Part shown: piece after piece, positions 53,702 to 62,519 of the stretch
Layout of the letters: each line of letters starts with the position of its first letter
Numbering within the stretch: the stretch's first letter is position 1
Source: Sphingomonas hominis
GTDB lineage: Bacteria > Pseudomonadota > Alphaproteobacteria > Sphingomonadales > Sphingomonadaceae
Direction of reading: 5' to 3'
Assembly: GCF_013328205.1 (NCBI RefSeq)
Contig: NZ_JABULH010000005.1
Location: forward strand, 62,001-126,000
Length of the DNA: 64,000 nt
Notes under the pieces: model-generated
Told to the model about the DNA's origin: nothing
The model's input: the letters and a program-made list of their open reading frames with translations, nothing else
The model's database searches: none
Program-made: the position numbers and the translations under genes

Positions 53702-53930
53702 GGTGTTGGCTCCATTGGCGTGAGGACGCACAACGCACGGAAACGCGGATGGGGGCAGCGGGATGGAGTGATTTGGCAAGCGGATGATCTCGCGTGAATA
53801 TCCGCTTTCGCCCAATTACGGACATCGGATACCTAGTCGACCGAGCGCGAACCAAGGCGTCGGTTAGGCAGTCGTCCAGACTTTCTCAGCACAACACGGT
53901 ACCAGATGTTGGTGCTTTGGAGCATTAAAG

Positions 53931-54353
53931 ATGGAGCGATTAAGGCGACTCGACCCACCAATTTGTTATCTTTTGATACTAGGCGGTATCGCTTCACTGA
54001 TCCTTCCAGCGTGTCGGTACAATGCTGAAACGCTCCCTGGTTGGGCCGTTCTGGCAATCGGATGGATGGGCCTTGCTCTACTTCAAACTGGATGGCTTGG
54101 TAACATTCTACTGTTTTGCGTGGTTTTGTCTTCGCCGGATTCAAGACGCGTGGCGGCAGTTCAAGCTGGATTATTTCCATTTCCGATATTAAGCGCTCTA
54201 AATTGGCGTGAAGTTCCGTACGATAACGGAGCTTACCCTATCATTGCCTACGGACTAGGTTATTACATCTGGGTCACAGTCATGGTATTTGCCCTGTTAC
54301 TTTGTCTTGTCCGATGCCTTTATAATAAGAAAACAGAAAGCCTAAGCACTTAG
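53931..54353 (+). CDS. Hypothetical membrane protein in a low-GC patch
   Basis: The 140-residue protein starts MERLRRLDPPICYLLILGGI and has three or four hydrophobic segments (near 12-28, 36-68, 80-90 and 103-128), ending in KKTESLST. The DNA from about 53820 to 54440 is much richer in A and T than the rest of the window and codons are unlike the neighbours, which points to horizontal transfer. No family is recognised. No mobility gene lies beside it. Confidence 0.6.
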   Translation: MERLRRLDPPICYLLILGGIASLILPACRYNAETLPGWAVLAIGWMGLALLQTGWLGNILLFCVVLSSPDSRRVAAVQAGLFPFPILSALNWREVPYDNGAYPIIAYGLGYYIWVTVMVFALLLCLVRCLYNKKTESLST

Positions 54354-54462
54354 TGCTCATCTATGCATCGCAGAGGATTTATTAGCATCTCACGTAATTA
54401 CCATTAGCTTATAATTTCTAACTAGCTGTCAACGTCCGCTTTCCACCCCACCTCAACATTCA

Positions 54463-54585
54463 GGGCTGTCCTACACCAGCACCTCGTGCCACCCGCTGCG
54501 TCGCTCTTGCTCAATCGTGTATAAACCCCGCGTGCGTATGCGCCCGCGCGCACCTGCGTTGGGGGGCGACCTTTGCGACCTTCCG
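54463..54585 (-). repeat. GGAAGGTC...GTAGGACAG element, copy D
   Basis: On the minus strand: GGAAGGTCGCAAAGGTCGCC at the right, GTGCGCGCGGGCG inside, GTAGGACAGCCC at 54463-54474; 123 bp. It ends 2 bases from the stop codon of the DUF1489 gene. Confidence 0.6.
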
Positions 54586-54586
54586 C

Positions 54587-55003
54587 CTACAACAGCGCCA
54601 GTTCCACCAACCGGCCGACCAGCACCGGCGGCATTGCGGCGACGCCGTCGCCCGCCTCGCCTGACAGATCCTCGGGTGCCTCGTGCGCCTCAAGATAGCG
54701 CCACCCCTGGTGCGCGCGACGCGGGCGGGCGTGGATTAGCTGGAAGTCGGGCGAGAGATGGATCGCGATGCGGCCGCCCTCCGCCTCACCGAAGCCGGTA
54801 ATCGGCGAGCGCGCGACGAGCTGGTGCTTGATGATCCAGTAGAGCGAGCCGCGCCCTGCGACCTCCTCGTGCCGCTTGGGCAAATAGCGCGTCGTCAGGA
54901 ACAGCTCGCCGGACGCGGCGCGTGCTTTCAAACGATCGGTCAGGACGTCGAGGCTCGTCGCGCCGAACGCGACCTTGGTCAGGTGTAACGGGGGAAGCGA
55001 CAT
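54587..55003 (-). CDS. DUF1489 family protein
   Basis: The 138-residue protein has MSLPPLHLTKVAFGATSLD, TTRYLPKRHEEVAGRGSLYW and HLSPDFQLIHARPRRAHQGW, the pattern of DUF1489, found in alphaproteobacteria. Function is unknown. It lies 16 bases after the mgtE stop on the same strand, so they may be co-transcribed. Confidence 0.88.
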   Translation of the reverse strand: MSLPPLHLTKVAFGATSLDVLTDRLKARAASGELFLTTRYLPKRHEEVAGRGSLYWIIKHQLVARSPITGFGEAEGGRIAIHLSPDFQLIHARPRRAHQGWRYLEAHEAPEDLSGEAGDGVAAMPPVLVGRLVELALL

Positions 55004-55019
55004 GCCTCCCCGATGTGGG

Positions 55020-56450
55020 TCAGCCCGATAGGCCCCACAAGGCCGCGAGTCCCAGGAACGACAGGAACCCCATGACGTCGGTCGCAGTGGTCACGAACAC
55101 CGCCGAGGATACTGCCGGATCGACGTTCGCCTTGTCGAGCGCGACCGGCACGACGACGCCGACCAGCCCCGCGACCACGCTGTTGATCATCATCGCGATC
55201 GCGAACACGATCGAGAGTTGCAGGTGACCGAGCACGAGGTAGCTGCCGACCGCGCCGACGGTGCCGAGCGCGATGCCGTTACACAGCGCGATGCGGAACT
55301 CGCGGAACAACATTCGTACGGTATTGGAGCTGGTGAGCTGGTTGGTGGCGAGCGCGCGCACCATGACCGCGAGCGTCTGTGTGCCGGCATTGCCGCCCAA
55401 TGCCGAGACGATCGGCATGAGGGCGGCGAGCAGCGCGAAGCGCGCGATTTCGCCCTGAAAGATCCCGACGACCGAGGCCGACAGGATCGTCGCGCCTAGA
55501 TTGACCACCAGCCAGGCAACCCGCGTGCGCACGGTCAGCCGAATCGGCTCGTTGATGTCGCCCTCGCCCGCGCCCGACAGGCGCAGCACGTCCTCGCCCG
55601 CTTCCTGCTGGATGATGTGGACGATGTCGTCGACGGTGATCATGCCGACCAGCCGGCCGGAGCCATCGACCACCGCCGCTGAGATGAGCGCGTATTTCTG
55701 GAAGCGGAGTGCGACCTCCTCCTGGTCCATGTCGACCGGGATCAGCGTCTGCTCGCGCTGCATCACGTCCGCCATCGCGATCCCACGCGGCGTGCGCAGG
55801 ATCCACGACAAGGCGCAGGTGCCGACCGGGCGGTGCGCCGGATCGACCACGAAGATTTCCCAGAAATCGGTCGTCAGTTCGTCGTGGCCGCGCAGGTAAT
55901 CGAGCGCGTCGCCCACCGTCCAATGCTCGGGCACCGCGACCAGGTCGCGCTGCATCAGGCGACCGGCAGACTCCTCGGGGTAGGAGAGCGCTTCCTCGAT
56001 CGCGGCGCGGTCGTCGGGCTCCATCGCGCGCAGGACCTCGCGCTGGTCCTCGACGTCCATGTCCTCGATGATCGCAACCGCGTCGTCGGTGTCGAGCTCG
56101 CTCGCGATGTCGGCGACCTGCCGCGCGTCGAGCGCGTCGATCAGCGATTCGCGAACGTAGTCGTTCATCTCCGCGAACACGTCGGCGTCGAGCTGGTCGG
56201 CGATCGCGGCGGCGAGGTCGCGGCGGCGGTCTTCGGGCGTCAGCTCGAACAGATCGGCGATATCGGCGGGGTGGAGCGGCGCGACCAGCGCGCGCGCGGC
56301 ATCGACGTCGCCGTCCTCTACCGCATCCAGCACCGCCGCGACGAAGGCGGGTTTCAGCCGGTCGTCCTCGTCAAGCTGATTGGGGGCGGGCTGGTCGCCC
56401 TGTTCGACGGCCTCGTCACGTTCGAGGTCAGGAAGCTCGGTCTCGCTCAT
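55020..56450 (-). CDS. mgtE: Magnesium transporter MgtE
   Basis: The 476-residue channel has the usual layout: an N-terminal MgtE domain (LHPADIADLFELTPEDRR, to about 140), two CBS domains (LMQRDLVAVPEHWTVGDALD and VVDGSGRLVGMITVDDIVHI) and a C-terminal membrane part with PIVSALGGNAGTQTLAVMVR. Magnesium binding to the cytoplasmic domains closes the pore in relatives. The ATG at 56450 (MSETELPDLE) is preferred over a longer start. Confidence 0.95.
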   Translation of the reverse strand: MSETELPDLERDEAVEQGDQPAPNQLDEDDRLKPAFVAAVLDAVEDGDVDAARALVAPLHPADIADLFELTPEDRRRDLAAAIADQLDADVFAEMNDYVRESLIDALDARQVADIASELDTDDAVAIIEDMDVEDQREVLRAMEPDDRAAIEEALSYPEESAGRLMQRDLVAVPEHWTVGDALDYLRGHDELTTDFWEIFVVDPAHRPVGTCALSWILRTPRGIAMADVMQREQTLIPVDMDQEEVALRFQKYALISAAVVDGSGRLVGMITVDDIVHIIQQEAGEDVLRLSGAGEGDINEPIRLTVRTRVAWLVVNLGATILSASVVGIFQGEIARFALLAALMPIVSALGGNAGTQTLAVMVRALATNQLTSSNTVRMLFREFRIALCNGIALGTVGAVGSYLVLGHLQLSIVFAIAMMINSVVAGLVGVVVPVALDKANVDPAVSSAVFVTTATDVMGFLSFLGLAALWGLSG

Positions 56451-56596
56451 GTCGCGTGCCTCCCTGCTGTGCGCTGACTGAGCGCGCCTTATCGCCGGGG
56501 CGCACGATTGGCCATGCACCATTTGCCCGGCTCGGCCGTTTGCCTCGCGAGGCGCGCGACACTAACTGTGGCGCACGAACACGAAAGGATTTTTGA

Positions 56597-57055
56597 GTGG
56601 CCGATACCTTTTCCACCCTGACGCTGACGCTGGACAGCGGCGACGTGACGATCCGCCTGCGCCCCGATCTCGCGCCCGAGCACGTGCAGCGTATCGGCGA
56701 GCTCGCCAATGAGGGCTTCTACGACGGCGTGCCGTTCCACCGCGTCATCCCCGGCTTCATGGCGCAGGGCGGCGACGGCGGGAACCACAACGGCACCGGC
56801 GGGTCGAAGAAGCCCAACCTCAAGCAGGAGTTCAACAAGGAGCCGCACGTGCGCGGCACCTGCTCGATGGCGCGGACGATGGACCCGAATTCGGCCAACT
56901 CGCAGTTCTTTATCTGCTTCGACGACGCGCGCTTCCTCGACAACCAGTATACGGTGTGGGGCGAGGTGACCGACGGCATGGAGCTGATCGACGCGCTGCC
57001 CAAGGGCGAGCCGCCGCGCGAGCCGGGCAAGATCGTCAAGGCGAAGGCGGAGTAA
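56597..57055 (+). CDS. ppiB: Cytoplasmic peptidyl-prolyl cis-trans isomerase
   Basis: The 152-residue cyclophilin has PFHRVIPGFMAQGGD, SMARTMDPNSANSQFFICF and YTVWGEVTDGMELID, with all catalytic positions kept. There is no signal peptide, unlike the homologue at 35859. It begins at GTG 56597 after AAAGGATTTTTGA. It converges with the LysR gene, 44 bases apart. Confidence 0.93.
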   Translation: MADTFSTLTLTLDSGDVTIRLRPDLAPEHVQRIGELANEGFYDGVPFHRVIPGFMAQGGDGGNHNGTGGSKKPNLKQEFNKEPHVRGTCSMARTMDPNSANSQFFICFDDARFLDNQYTVWGEVTDGMELIDALPKGEPPREPGKIVKAKAE

Positions 57056-57099
57056 TCGGGGCAGAGCAATCCGAGCTGGCCTGCCAAGCGGCGGGCTGG

Positions 57100-57984
57100 T
57101 CAGTCGGTGCGCAGCGTCGCGATCAACCAGTCGCGAAATATGCGCACCGGCTTCGTCTGCAACGCGCGCGGGCGGCAGACGAACCAGTAGGAATAGGGGC
57201 TCTCGACCTCGAGCTCGAACAAGCGCACCAGCCGCGGATCGTTCGCGTCGTTAAAATGGCTCTCTAGCATGAACGCGACGCCTAACCCTTGCGCCGCCGC
57301 CTCCAGCATCAGCGCCCCCGAATCGAAATGGTCGACCGCCTTGGGCTCGATCTCGGCAATCCCCGCGCTCTGGCGCCAGGCGGTAAAATTATCCCCCATG
57401 TCGCGATGGAGCAGCACGCTGTGGTCGGCGAGCTGTTCCGGGCGCAGCAGCGGATCTGCTCCTTCCACCAACGTCCGCGCGCCGATCGCGTACACTTTGT
57501 TGCGGTCGAGCCGCTCGGCATAAAGCGTCGGATCGACCTCACGCGCGAGTACGATCACCGCGTCCAATCCCTCGCCCAGCCGCGAGATCGCGTTGCTGCC
57601 GGTATCGACGTCGAGGTGCAGCTCGGGTCGCGCGGCGCGCAGCTGCGCCAGTTTCGGAAACAACCGCTGCGATGCGAACAACGGCAGCACGCCCAGCCGC
57701 AGCCGCAGCACCTCGCCGCCGCTGGTCATCGACTCGACAGCGTCCGATAGGCTGTCGAGCGCGGGCGCGATCGCGGCGAGCAGGCGGTCGCCGTCGGCGT
57801 TGGGGGTCATCGCCTGGTGCCGGCGGTCGAACAACGGACGACCGAGAAAGCGCTCCAAGGTCTGAATGCGTCGGCTGAGCGCGGGAGCCGACAGCGCCAG
57901 CTCGGTCGCCGCAGCCTTGATTGAGCCCAAGCGCGCAACCGCGACGAACGCTTCGATGGCAGTGAGCGGTGGCAGACGGCGCAT
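57100..57984 (-). CDS. LysR-type transcription regulator (GcvA-like)
   Basis: The 294-residue regulator starts MRRLPPLTAIEAFVAVARLG with a helix-turn-helix (SIKAAATELALSAPALSRRI, TLERFLGRPLF). The effector domain follows, with GLGVAFMLESHFND near the end. The opening RLPPL-A--AF is the GcvA style of the family. It is divergent from an RNA candidate and the CDC48 gene, and a LysR-type dyad sits 58 bases upstream of its start. It probably controls itself and the divergent transcript. The ATG at 57984 is used; an in-frame extension to 58128 would cover that dyad. Confidence 0.88.
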   Translation of the reverse strand: MRRLPPLTAIEAFVAVARLGSIKAAATELALSAPALSRRIQTLERFLGRPLFDRRHQAMTPNADGDRLLAAIAPALDSLSDAVESMTSGGEVLRLRLGVLPLFASQRLFPKLAQLRAARPELHLDVDTGSNAISRLGEGLDAVIVLAREVDPTLYAERLDRNKVYAIGARTLVEGADPLLRPEQLADHSVLLHRDMGDNFTAWRQSAGIAEIEPKAVDHFDSGALMLEAAAQGLGVAFMLESHFNDANDPRLVRLFELEVESPYSYWFVCRPRALQTKPVRIFRDWLIATLRTD

Positions 57985-58041
57985 GGCTGGTCCGTTTCGG
58001 GCGCGGCGCGAACCGCGAACTGTGATCGCACGATGGCAGGC

Positions 58042-58060
58042 GATTGCCGTTTCTGCAATC
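58042..58060. promoter_or_regulatory. LysR-type operator candidate (GATTGC-N7-GCAATC)
   Basis: A perfect 6-bp dyad with a 7-base spacer contains T-N11-A, the core of LysR-family binding sites. It lies 58 bases upstream of the LysR start and just ahead of the RNA candidate, the usual place for autoregulation plus activation of a divergent gene. Confidence 0.6.
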
Positions 58061-58084
58061 GTACTACGACCTTTTCGCACTTGC

Positions 58085-58177
58085 AACATGACCTGCTGCG
58101 ACGCAGAAAGATCGGGCCTTTCAGGCATCCTCTCCTAAAAACTTTCACGGGCCGGTCATCTGATCGGCCCTTTTTTT
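58085..58177 (+). ncRNA. Small RNA candidate (or leader of the CDC48 gene) ending in an intrinsic terminator
   Basis: Two short hairpins, CTGC-TGCGAC-GCAG at 58093-58106 and GCCT-TTC-AGGC at 58116-58126, are followed by a single-stranded stretch with CCTCTCCT at 58129-58136, complementary to Shine-Dalgarno sequences. It ends in the terminator at 58149-58177. Divergence from a GcvA-like regulator copies the gcvA/gcvB arrangement. The 5' end is a guess; I see no clear -10 box. It could instead be an attenuated leader, since the CDC48 start is about 95 bases further on. Confidence 0.5.
58149..58177 (+). terminator. Strong intrinsic terminator upstream of the CDC48 gene
   Basis: GGGCCGGTC pairs with GATCGGCCC (one G-T pair) around ATCT, followed by seven T residues. 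It stands between divergent genes, so it must end a transcript that begins inside that region. Confidence 0.88.
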
Positions 58178-58271
58178 CGTCTGCGCTGGATCAGCATCCG
58201 GCGCGTCCATGCTCGTAATCGGGAACCTGCCGCCTATCTCCCGCGCTCGACGCTTTCGAGCGAGTGAGGAA

Positions 58272-60566
58272 ATGATGGCCGACGCCGAACAACCTACCAA
58301 ATTGCAGGTCGCGAACGCGCGGCCCGAGGATTCCGGCCGCGGCATCGCGCATCTGCCGCGCGCGATCATGGCATCGCTCGGCATCACCGATGGCGACGTG
58401 ATCGAGATTTCGGGCAAGAAGGTCACGCCCGCGCGCGCGGTTGGCCCGTATAACGAGGACGAAGGCTTGGCGCTGATCCGCATTGACGGGTTGCAGCGCG
58501 CCAATGCGGGTGTCGGTTCGGGCGATTTCGTTGAGGTGCGTAAGGCGGAGTCGAAGCCCGCTACCCGCGTCGTCTTCGCACCCGCGCAGCAGAATTTGCG
58601 CCTTCAAGGGTCGTCCAACGCGCTCAAGCGCACCTTTATCGGTCGCCCGTTCGCGCAAGGCGACGTGGTCGCGACGGCCGGGCACCAGCGCGTGCAGAAC
58701 ATGCCGCCGGGCATGGCGCAGTTCGTCAACGCCCCCGCCTACGCGCTGCAGGAAATTCGCCTGCTCGTCGTCTCGGCGACGCCCAAGGGCATCGTGCACA
58801 TCGACGAAAACACTGAGATCGAGCTGCGCCCCGAGTATGAGGAGCCCGAGGCTGCGCGCCGCGCCGACGTCACCTACGACGACATCGGCGGCATGGCGGG
58901 CACGATCGACCAGTTACGCGAAATGGTCGAACTGCCCTTGCGCTACCCCGAGTTGTTCCAGCGTCTGGGTGTCGATCCGCCCAAGGGGCTGCTGCTTTAC
59001 GGCCCGCCCGGCACCGGCAAGACGCGACTGGCGCGTGCGGTCGCGAACGAATCGGATGCGCAATTCTTCCTGATTAACGGCCCCGAGATCATGGGCTCGG
59101 CCTACGGCGAGTCGGAAGGTCGGTTGCGGCAGGTGTTCGAGGAAGCGGCGAAGAACGCGCCCTCGATCGTCTTCATCGACGAAATCGACTCGATCGCGCC
59201 CAAGCGCGGCCAGGTATCGGGCGAGGCGGAAAAACGCGTCGTCGCGCAGCTCCTCACGCTGATGGACGGGCTGGAGGCGCGCGCGAACCTCGTCGTCATC
59301 GCCGCCACCAACCGTCCCGAGGCGATTGACGAGGCGCTGCGTCGTCCCGGCCGTTTCGACCGCGAGATCGTCGTCGGTGTGCCCGACGAGCGCGGGCGGC
59401 GTGAGATCCTCGGCATCCACACGCGCGGCATGCCGCTCGGCGACAAGGTCGATCTGGGCGAGCTCGCTCGCACCACGTTCGGCTTCGTCGGCGCCGACCT
59501 CGCCGCGCTGACGCGTGAGGCGGCGATCGAGGCAGTGCGTCGCATCATGCCGCAGTTGAACCTGGAGGAGCGCACGATCCCGCCCGAGGTGCTCGACACA
59601 TTGGCGGTGACGCGCGAGGACTTTCTCGGCGCGCTGAAACGCGTCCAGCCGAGCGCGATGCGCGAGGTGATGGTGCAGGCGCCCACGACCAAGTGGAGCG
59701 ACGTCGGCGGACTGGACGACGCGCAGATGCGGCTGAAGGAAGGCGTCGAGCTTCCGCTCAAGAACCCCGACGCATTCCGCCGCCTCGGCATCCGTCCTGC
59801 CAAGGGCTTCCTGCTCTACGGCCCGCCCGGCACTGGCAAGACGCTGCTCGCCAAGGCGGTCGCGCGCGAGGCGGAGGCGAATTTTATCGCCACCAAGTCG
59901 AGCGACCTCTTGTCGAAATGGTATGGCGAGAGCGAGCAGCAGATTACGCGATTGTTCCAGCGCGCGCGTCAGGTTGCGCCGACGGTGATCTTCATCGACG
60001 AGCTCGACAGCCTCGTCCCCGCGCGCGGCGGTGGATTGGGCGAGCCGCAGGTGACCGAGCGCGTGGTCAACACGATCCTCGCCGAGATGGATGGGTTGGA
60101 GGAGCTGCAATCGGTTGTCGTCATCGGCGCGACCAACCGGCCGAACCTGGTCGACCCCGCACTGCTGCGTCCGGGCCGGTTCGACGAGCTGATCTATGTC
60201 GGATTGCCGACGCGCGAGGGACGTCGCCGCATTCTCGGTATCCAGACGCAGAAGATGCCGCTGGCGAGCGACGTCGATCTCGACGACATCGCTGCGCGCA
60301 CCGACCGCTTCACCGGCGCCGATCTTGAGGACGTGGTGCGCCGCGCCGGTCTGATCGCGCTGCGCGAGCGGATCGACAATGCCGAGGTGAGCCAGGCGAA
60401 TTTCGAGCGCGCGCTGGACGACTCGCGGGCAAGCGTCACGCCCGAGGTCGAGCGCGAATATGAGCAGATGGCGGCGAAGCTGAAGCAGGAAGCGAACGCG
60501 ATCCAGCCGCTCGGTTTCATTTCACCGGGCCAGCTTACCCCGCGGGGGCCGAAGGGCGGCGACTGA
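58272..60566 (+). CDS. CDC48-type AAA ATPase with two AAA domains
   Basis: The 764-residue protein has an N-terminal CDC48-like double-psi barrel region (RPEDSGRGIAHLPRAIMASL, GDVIEISGKKVTPARAVGPY) and two AAA domains. D1 has Walker A GPPGTGKTRLARAV and Walker B IVFIDEIDSIAPKRG; D2 has GPPGTGKTLLAKAV and VIFIDELDSLVPARGG with arginine finger regions (RPGRFD) in both. It should unfold proteins as a hexamer, as archaeal VAT/CDC48 do. GTGAGGA lies before ATG 58272 or 58275. No proteasome genes are nearby. Confidence 0.9.
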   Translation: MMADAEQPTKLQVANARPEDSGRGIAHLPRAIMASLGITDGDVIEISGKKVTPARAVGPYNEDEGLALIRIDGLQRANAGVGSGDFVEVRKAESKPATRVVFAPAQQNLRLQGSSNALKRTFIGRPFAQGDVVATAGHQRVQNMPPGMAQFVNAPAYALQEIRLLVVSATPKGIVHIDENTEIELRPEYEEPEAARRADVTYDDIGGMAGTIDQLREMVELPLRYPELFQRLGVDPPKGLLLYGPPGTGKTRLARAVANESDAQFFLINGPEIMGSAYGESEGRLRQVFEEAAKNAPSIVFIDEIDSIAPKRGQVSGEAEKRVVAQLLTLMDGLEARANLVVIAATNRPEAIDEALRRPGRFDREIVVGVPDERGRREILGIHTRGMPLGDKVDLGELARTTFGFVGADLAALTREAAIEAVRRIMPQLNLEERTIPPEVLDTLAVTREDFLGALKRVQPSAMREVMVQAPTTKWSDVGGLDDAQMRLKEGVELPLKNPDAFRRLGIRPAKGFLLYGPPGTGKTLLAKAVAREAEANFIATKSSDLLSKWYGESEQQITRLFQRARQVAPTVIFIDELDSLVPARGGGLGEPQVTERVVNTILAEMDGLEELQSVVVIGATNRPNLVDPALLRPGRFDELIYVGLPTREGRRRILGIQTQKMPLASDVDLDDIAARTDRFTGADLEDVVRRAGLIALRERIDNAEVSQANFERALDDSRASVTPEVEREYEQMAAKLKQEANAIQPLGFISPGQLTPRGPKGGD

Positions 60567-60618
60567 CGATAGCGGGTGCCGTCACGTCGGCGGCACCCCA
60601 TCTCGCAATTTTTGGCTA

Positions 60619-60648
60619 CGTCACCCCGGACTTGATCCGGGGTCCCGC
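60619..60648 (-). repeat. REP-like palindrome
   Basis: Reverse unit CGTCACCCCGGACTTGATCC, then GGGGTCCCGC. It is the only unit in the 280-bp gap between the convergent CDC48 and MFS genes. No other feature is seen there. Confidence 0.7.
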
Positions 60649-60846
60649 TTCTTCTCCGGCACGGCACAGGCTCGCGAGCGACGACCCGTTCTTCTCCCTT
60701 CCTTAGAGAGGAAAAGAATAAAACCCGAGGCTCACGTCGGTGCGACACGCGCACCGGCCCCTGTCACTGCTCAGCACTTGGGCACTCTGCGCATGCACCA
60801 CTCCACTCGTACAGCGGATAGTCCGGCAAGCACATCGCCAAGGTGC

Positions 60847-62163
60847 TCACACCTCGGGATCGCTCCACACCTGCGCGTCGCTCTCCGGTGTACCCAGCGC
60901 GCGCCACGCGTACACCAGTAGGATCACGCACGCCGCCCCCGCGGTCAGGTACGGCAGCGAGTGCTGCACCTCGTACAGTCCGACACCGATTGACGGCCCG
61001 AGCACGAAGCTCGCGCCATTGACGCTCGTCACCTTGCCCGCGACCGAGCCTTGTGCGGCGGGGCCCACTGCGAGGCTTGATCCTGCGGTAAAGCCGGGGC
61101 GCGTGAAGCCGAAGCCCAGGCTCGCCAGCGCATAGGCGGTCGCGATGCCGTAGAGCGAGGTCGCGAGCCCCGTCAGCGCGGTACCCGCCGCGGCGAGCAC
61201 CAGCCCCACCAACACCAGCGCGCGGGGTTTGAGGTTGAGCGTCGGGATCAGCCCCCATTGCGCGAGCAAGGCCGCGCCCGCGCCCATCATCAGCACGATG
61301 CCGGTCGGCTCCAGCGCGGCGGCGGGCGCGACGCTCAGCCGGTCGATCACCAGGAAGCCGATCGCCTGCCCGGTCATTGCCTGCGCGTGGCCCATCACCA
61401 GTCCGGCGATCATCCACGCCCTGATCCGCGGGTCGGTGTAGCGCACCTCGGTTCGTCCCTCGGCAGTCGCCGCGGTGACGCTCGCGCCTGATGCCTGCCC
61501 ACCGATCGAGGGGTAGGCGTTCGCCGCACCATGGACGCCCGGCGCGATGCCGCGGTCGTCGGGCAGCACGCGGCGCACAGTTACGAACACGATCAGCCCG
61601 AAGATGGCGAAGACGAACGCCGGCCCCGCGAGCCCGACTTCGATCGTCCCGGCATGCCCTAGGATCAGGTAAGGCGCGAGTGCCGGCCCCAAAATCGTTC
61701 CCAGCCCGAATGCCGAGGCGAGCAGGGTGAGCGCGCGCGTCCGCTCCTCGCGCGTCGTGTTGCCCGCGACCAGCGCCTGCACCGCGGGCGGCGCGGCCGA
61801 CCCGAACGTGCCGTAAATCAGCCGCCCGAGGATGAAAAGCACGAACGCGGTCGTGCCGCCGATCCAGCCGTTGATCCCGGCGGCCAGGAACACGCCGCAC
61901 AGGGTCAGGCTGACGCAGAAGCCGCCCATGCCGAACAGGATCATCAGCCGGCGCCCGTGCCGGTCGGACCGCTTCGCCCAGAAGGGTGCCGCGACCACCC
62001 ACAGCAGCGCCGACACCGAGAAGGCGGCGGCAACCGCGCTGTCCTCGACGCCGAGCGAACGCCCGAGCGCGGGCAGCACCGATTGGAGCGCCGTGTTCCC
62101 CGCCGCGATCGTCAGCATGACCAGGAACATGAGCGCGAAGCGCCGATCGAACCCGCGCGTCAT
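60847..62163 (-). CDS. MFS transporter (DHA1, TetA-like)
   Basis: The 438-residue protein has 12 hydrophobic segments. FWAKRSDRHGRRLMILFGMG is the conserved loop 2-3 motif and AFGLGTILGPALAPYLIL the motif C of drug exporters. It should export a small compound by proton exchange. It starts within the stop of a monooxygenase-like gene (ATGA), so the two are co-translated and may act on the same compound. Confidence 0.88.
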   Translation of the reverse strand: MTRGFDRRFALMFLVMLTIAAGNTALQSVLPALGRSLGVEDSAVAAAFSVSALLWVVAAPFWAKRSDRHGRRLMILFGMGGFCVSLTLCGVFLAAGINGWIGGTTAFVLFILGRLIYGTFGSAAPPAVQALVAGNTTREERTRALTLLASAFGLGTILGPALAPYLILGHAGTIEVGLAGPAFVFAIFGLIVFVTVRRVLPDDRGIAPGVHGAANAYPSIGGQASGASVTAATAEGRTEVRYTDPRIRAWMIAGLVMGHAQAMTGQAIGFLVIDRLSVAPAAALEPTGIVLMMGAGAALLAQWGLIPTLNLKPRALVLVGLVLAAAGTALTGLATSLYGIATAYALASLGFGFTRPGFTAGSSLAVGPAAQGSVAGKVTSVNGASFVLGPSIGVGLYEVQHSLPYLTAGAACVILLVYAWRALGTPESDAQVWSDPEV

Positions 62164-62519
62164 GCCCGTTCCTCCCCTGCCCTGCGCCAGTTGTAGCTAC
62201 GCGTCACATGCGCGATGTGCAGATCGTAATGGTCGTACCAGCTTCCGCGGCCGGCTTCGCGCACCACCGCGTGCTGCGGGTGCTCACGCCACGCGATCGC
62301 ACTCGCCTCGTCGGTCCAGTAGCTGACAGTAATGCCGAACCCGTCGCCCCCGCGCGCGGCGTCGACGCCGAGGTAGCCCGGCTGCGCGGCAGCGAGCGCG
62401 TCCATTGCCGCGGCGGCGGCGGCGTAGCCGGCCTCGTCCACGCGGGTGCGCCAGGCCGCGAAGATCACCGCGATCTGCCCCGTCCTGCTCCCGTGCGCCG
62501 CTGTTCTGTCGTCCGGCAT
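62160..62519 (-). CDS. Antibiotic biosynthesis monooxygenase (ABM) family protein
   Basis: The 119-residue protein has IAVIFAAWRTRVDEAGYAAA, PGYLGVDAARGGDGFGITVS and a YWTDEASAIAWREHPQHAVV region, the pattern of the dimeric ABM/heme-degrading fold. Members act as small oxygenases or isomerases; the substrate is unknown. Its stop overlaps the MFS gene start (ATGA), so it comes first in a two-gene operon. The ATG at 62519 is used. Confidence 0.82.
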   Translation of the reverse strand: MPDDRTAAHGSRTGQIAVIFAAWRTRVDEAGYAAAAAAMDALAAAQPGYLGVDAARGGDGFGITVSYWTDEASAIAWREHPQHAVVREAGRGSWYDHYDLHIAHVTRSYNWRRAGEERA

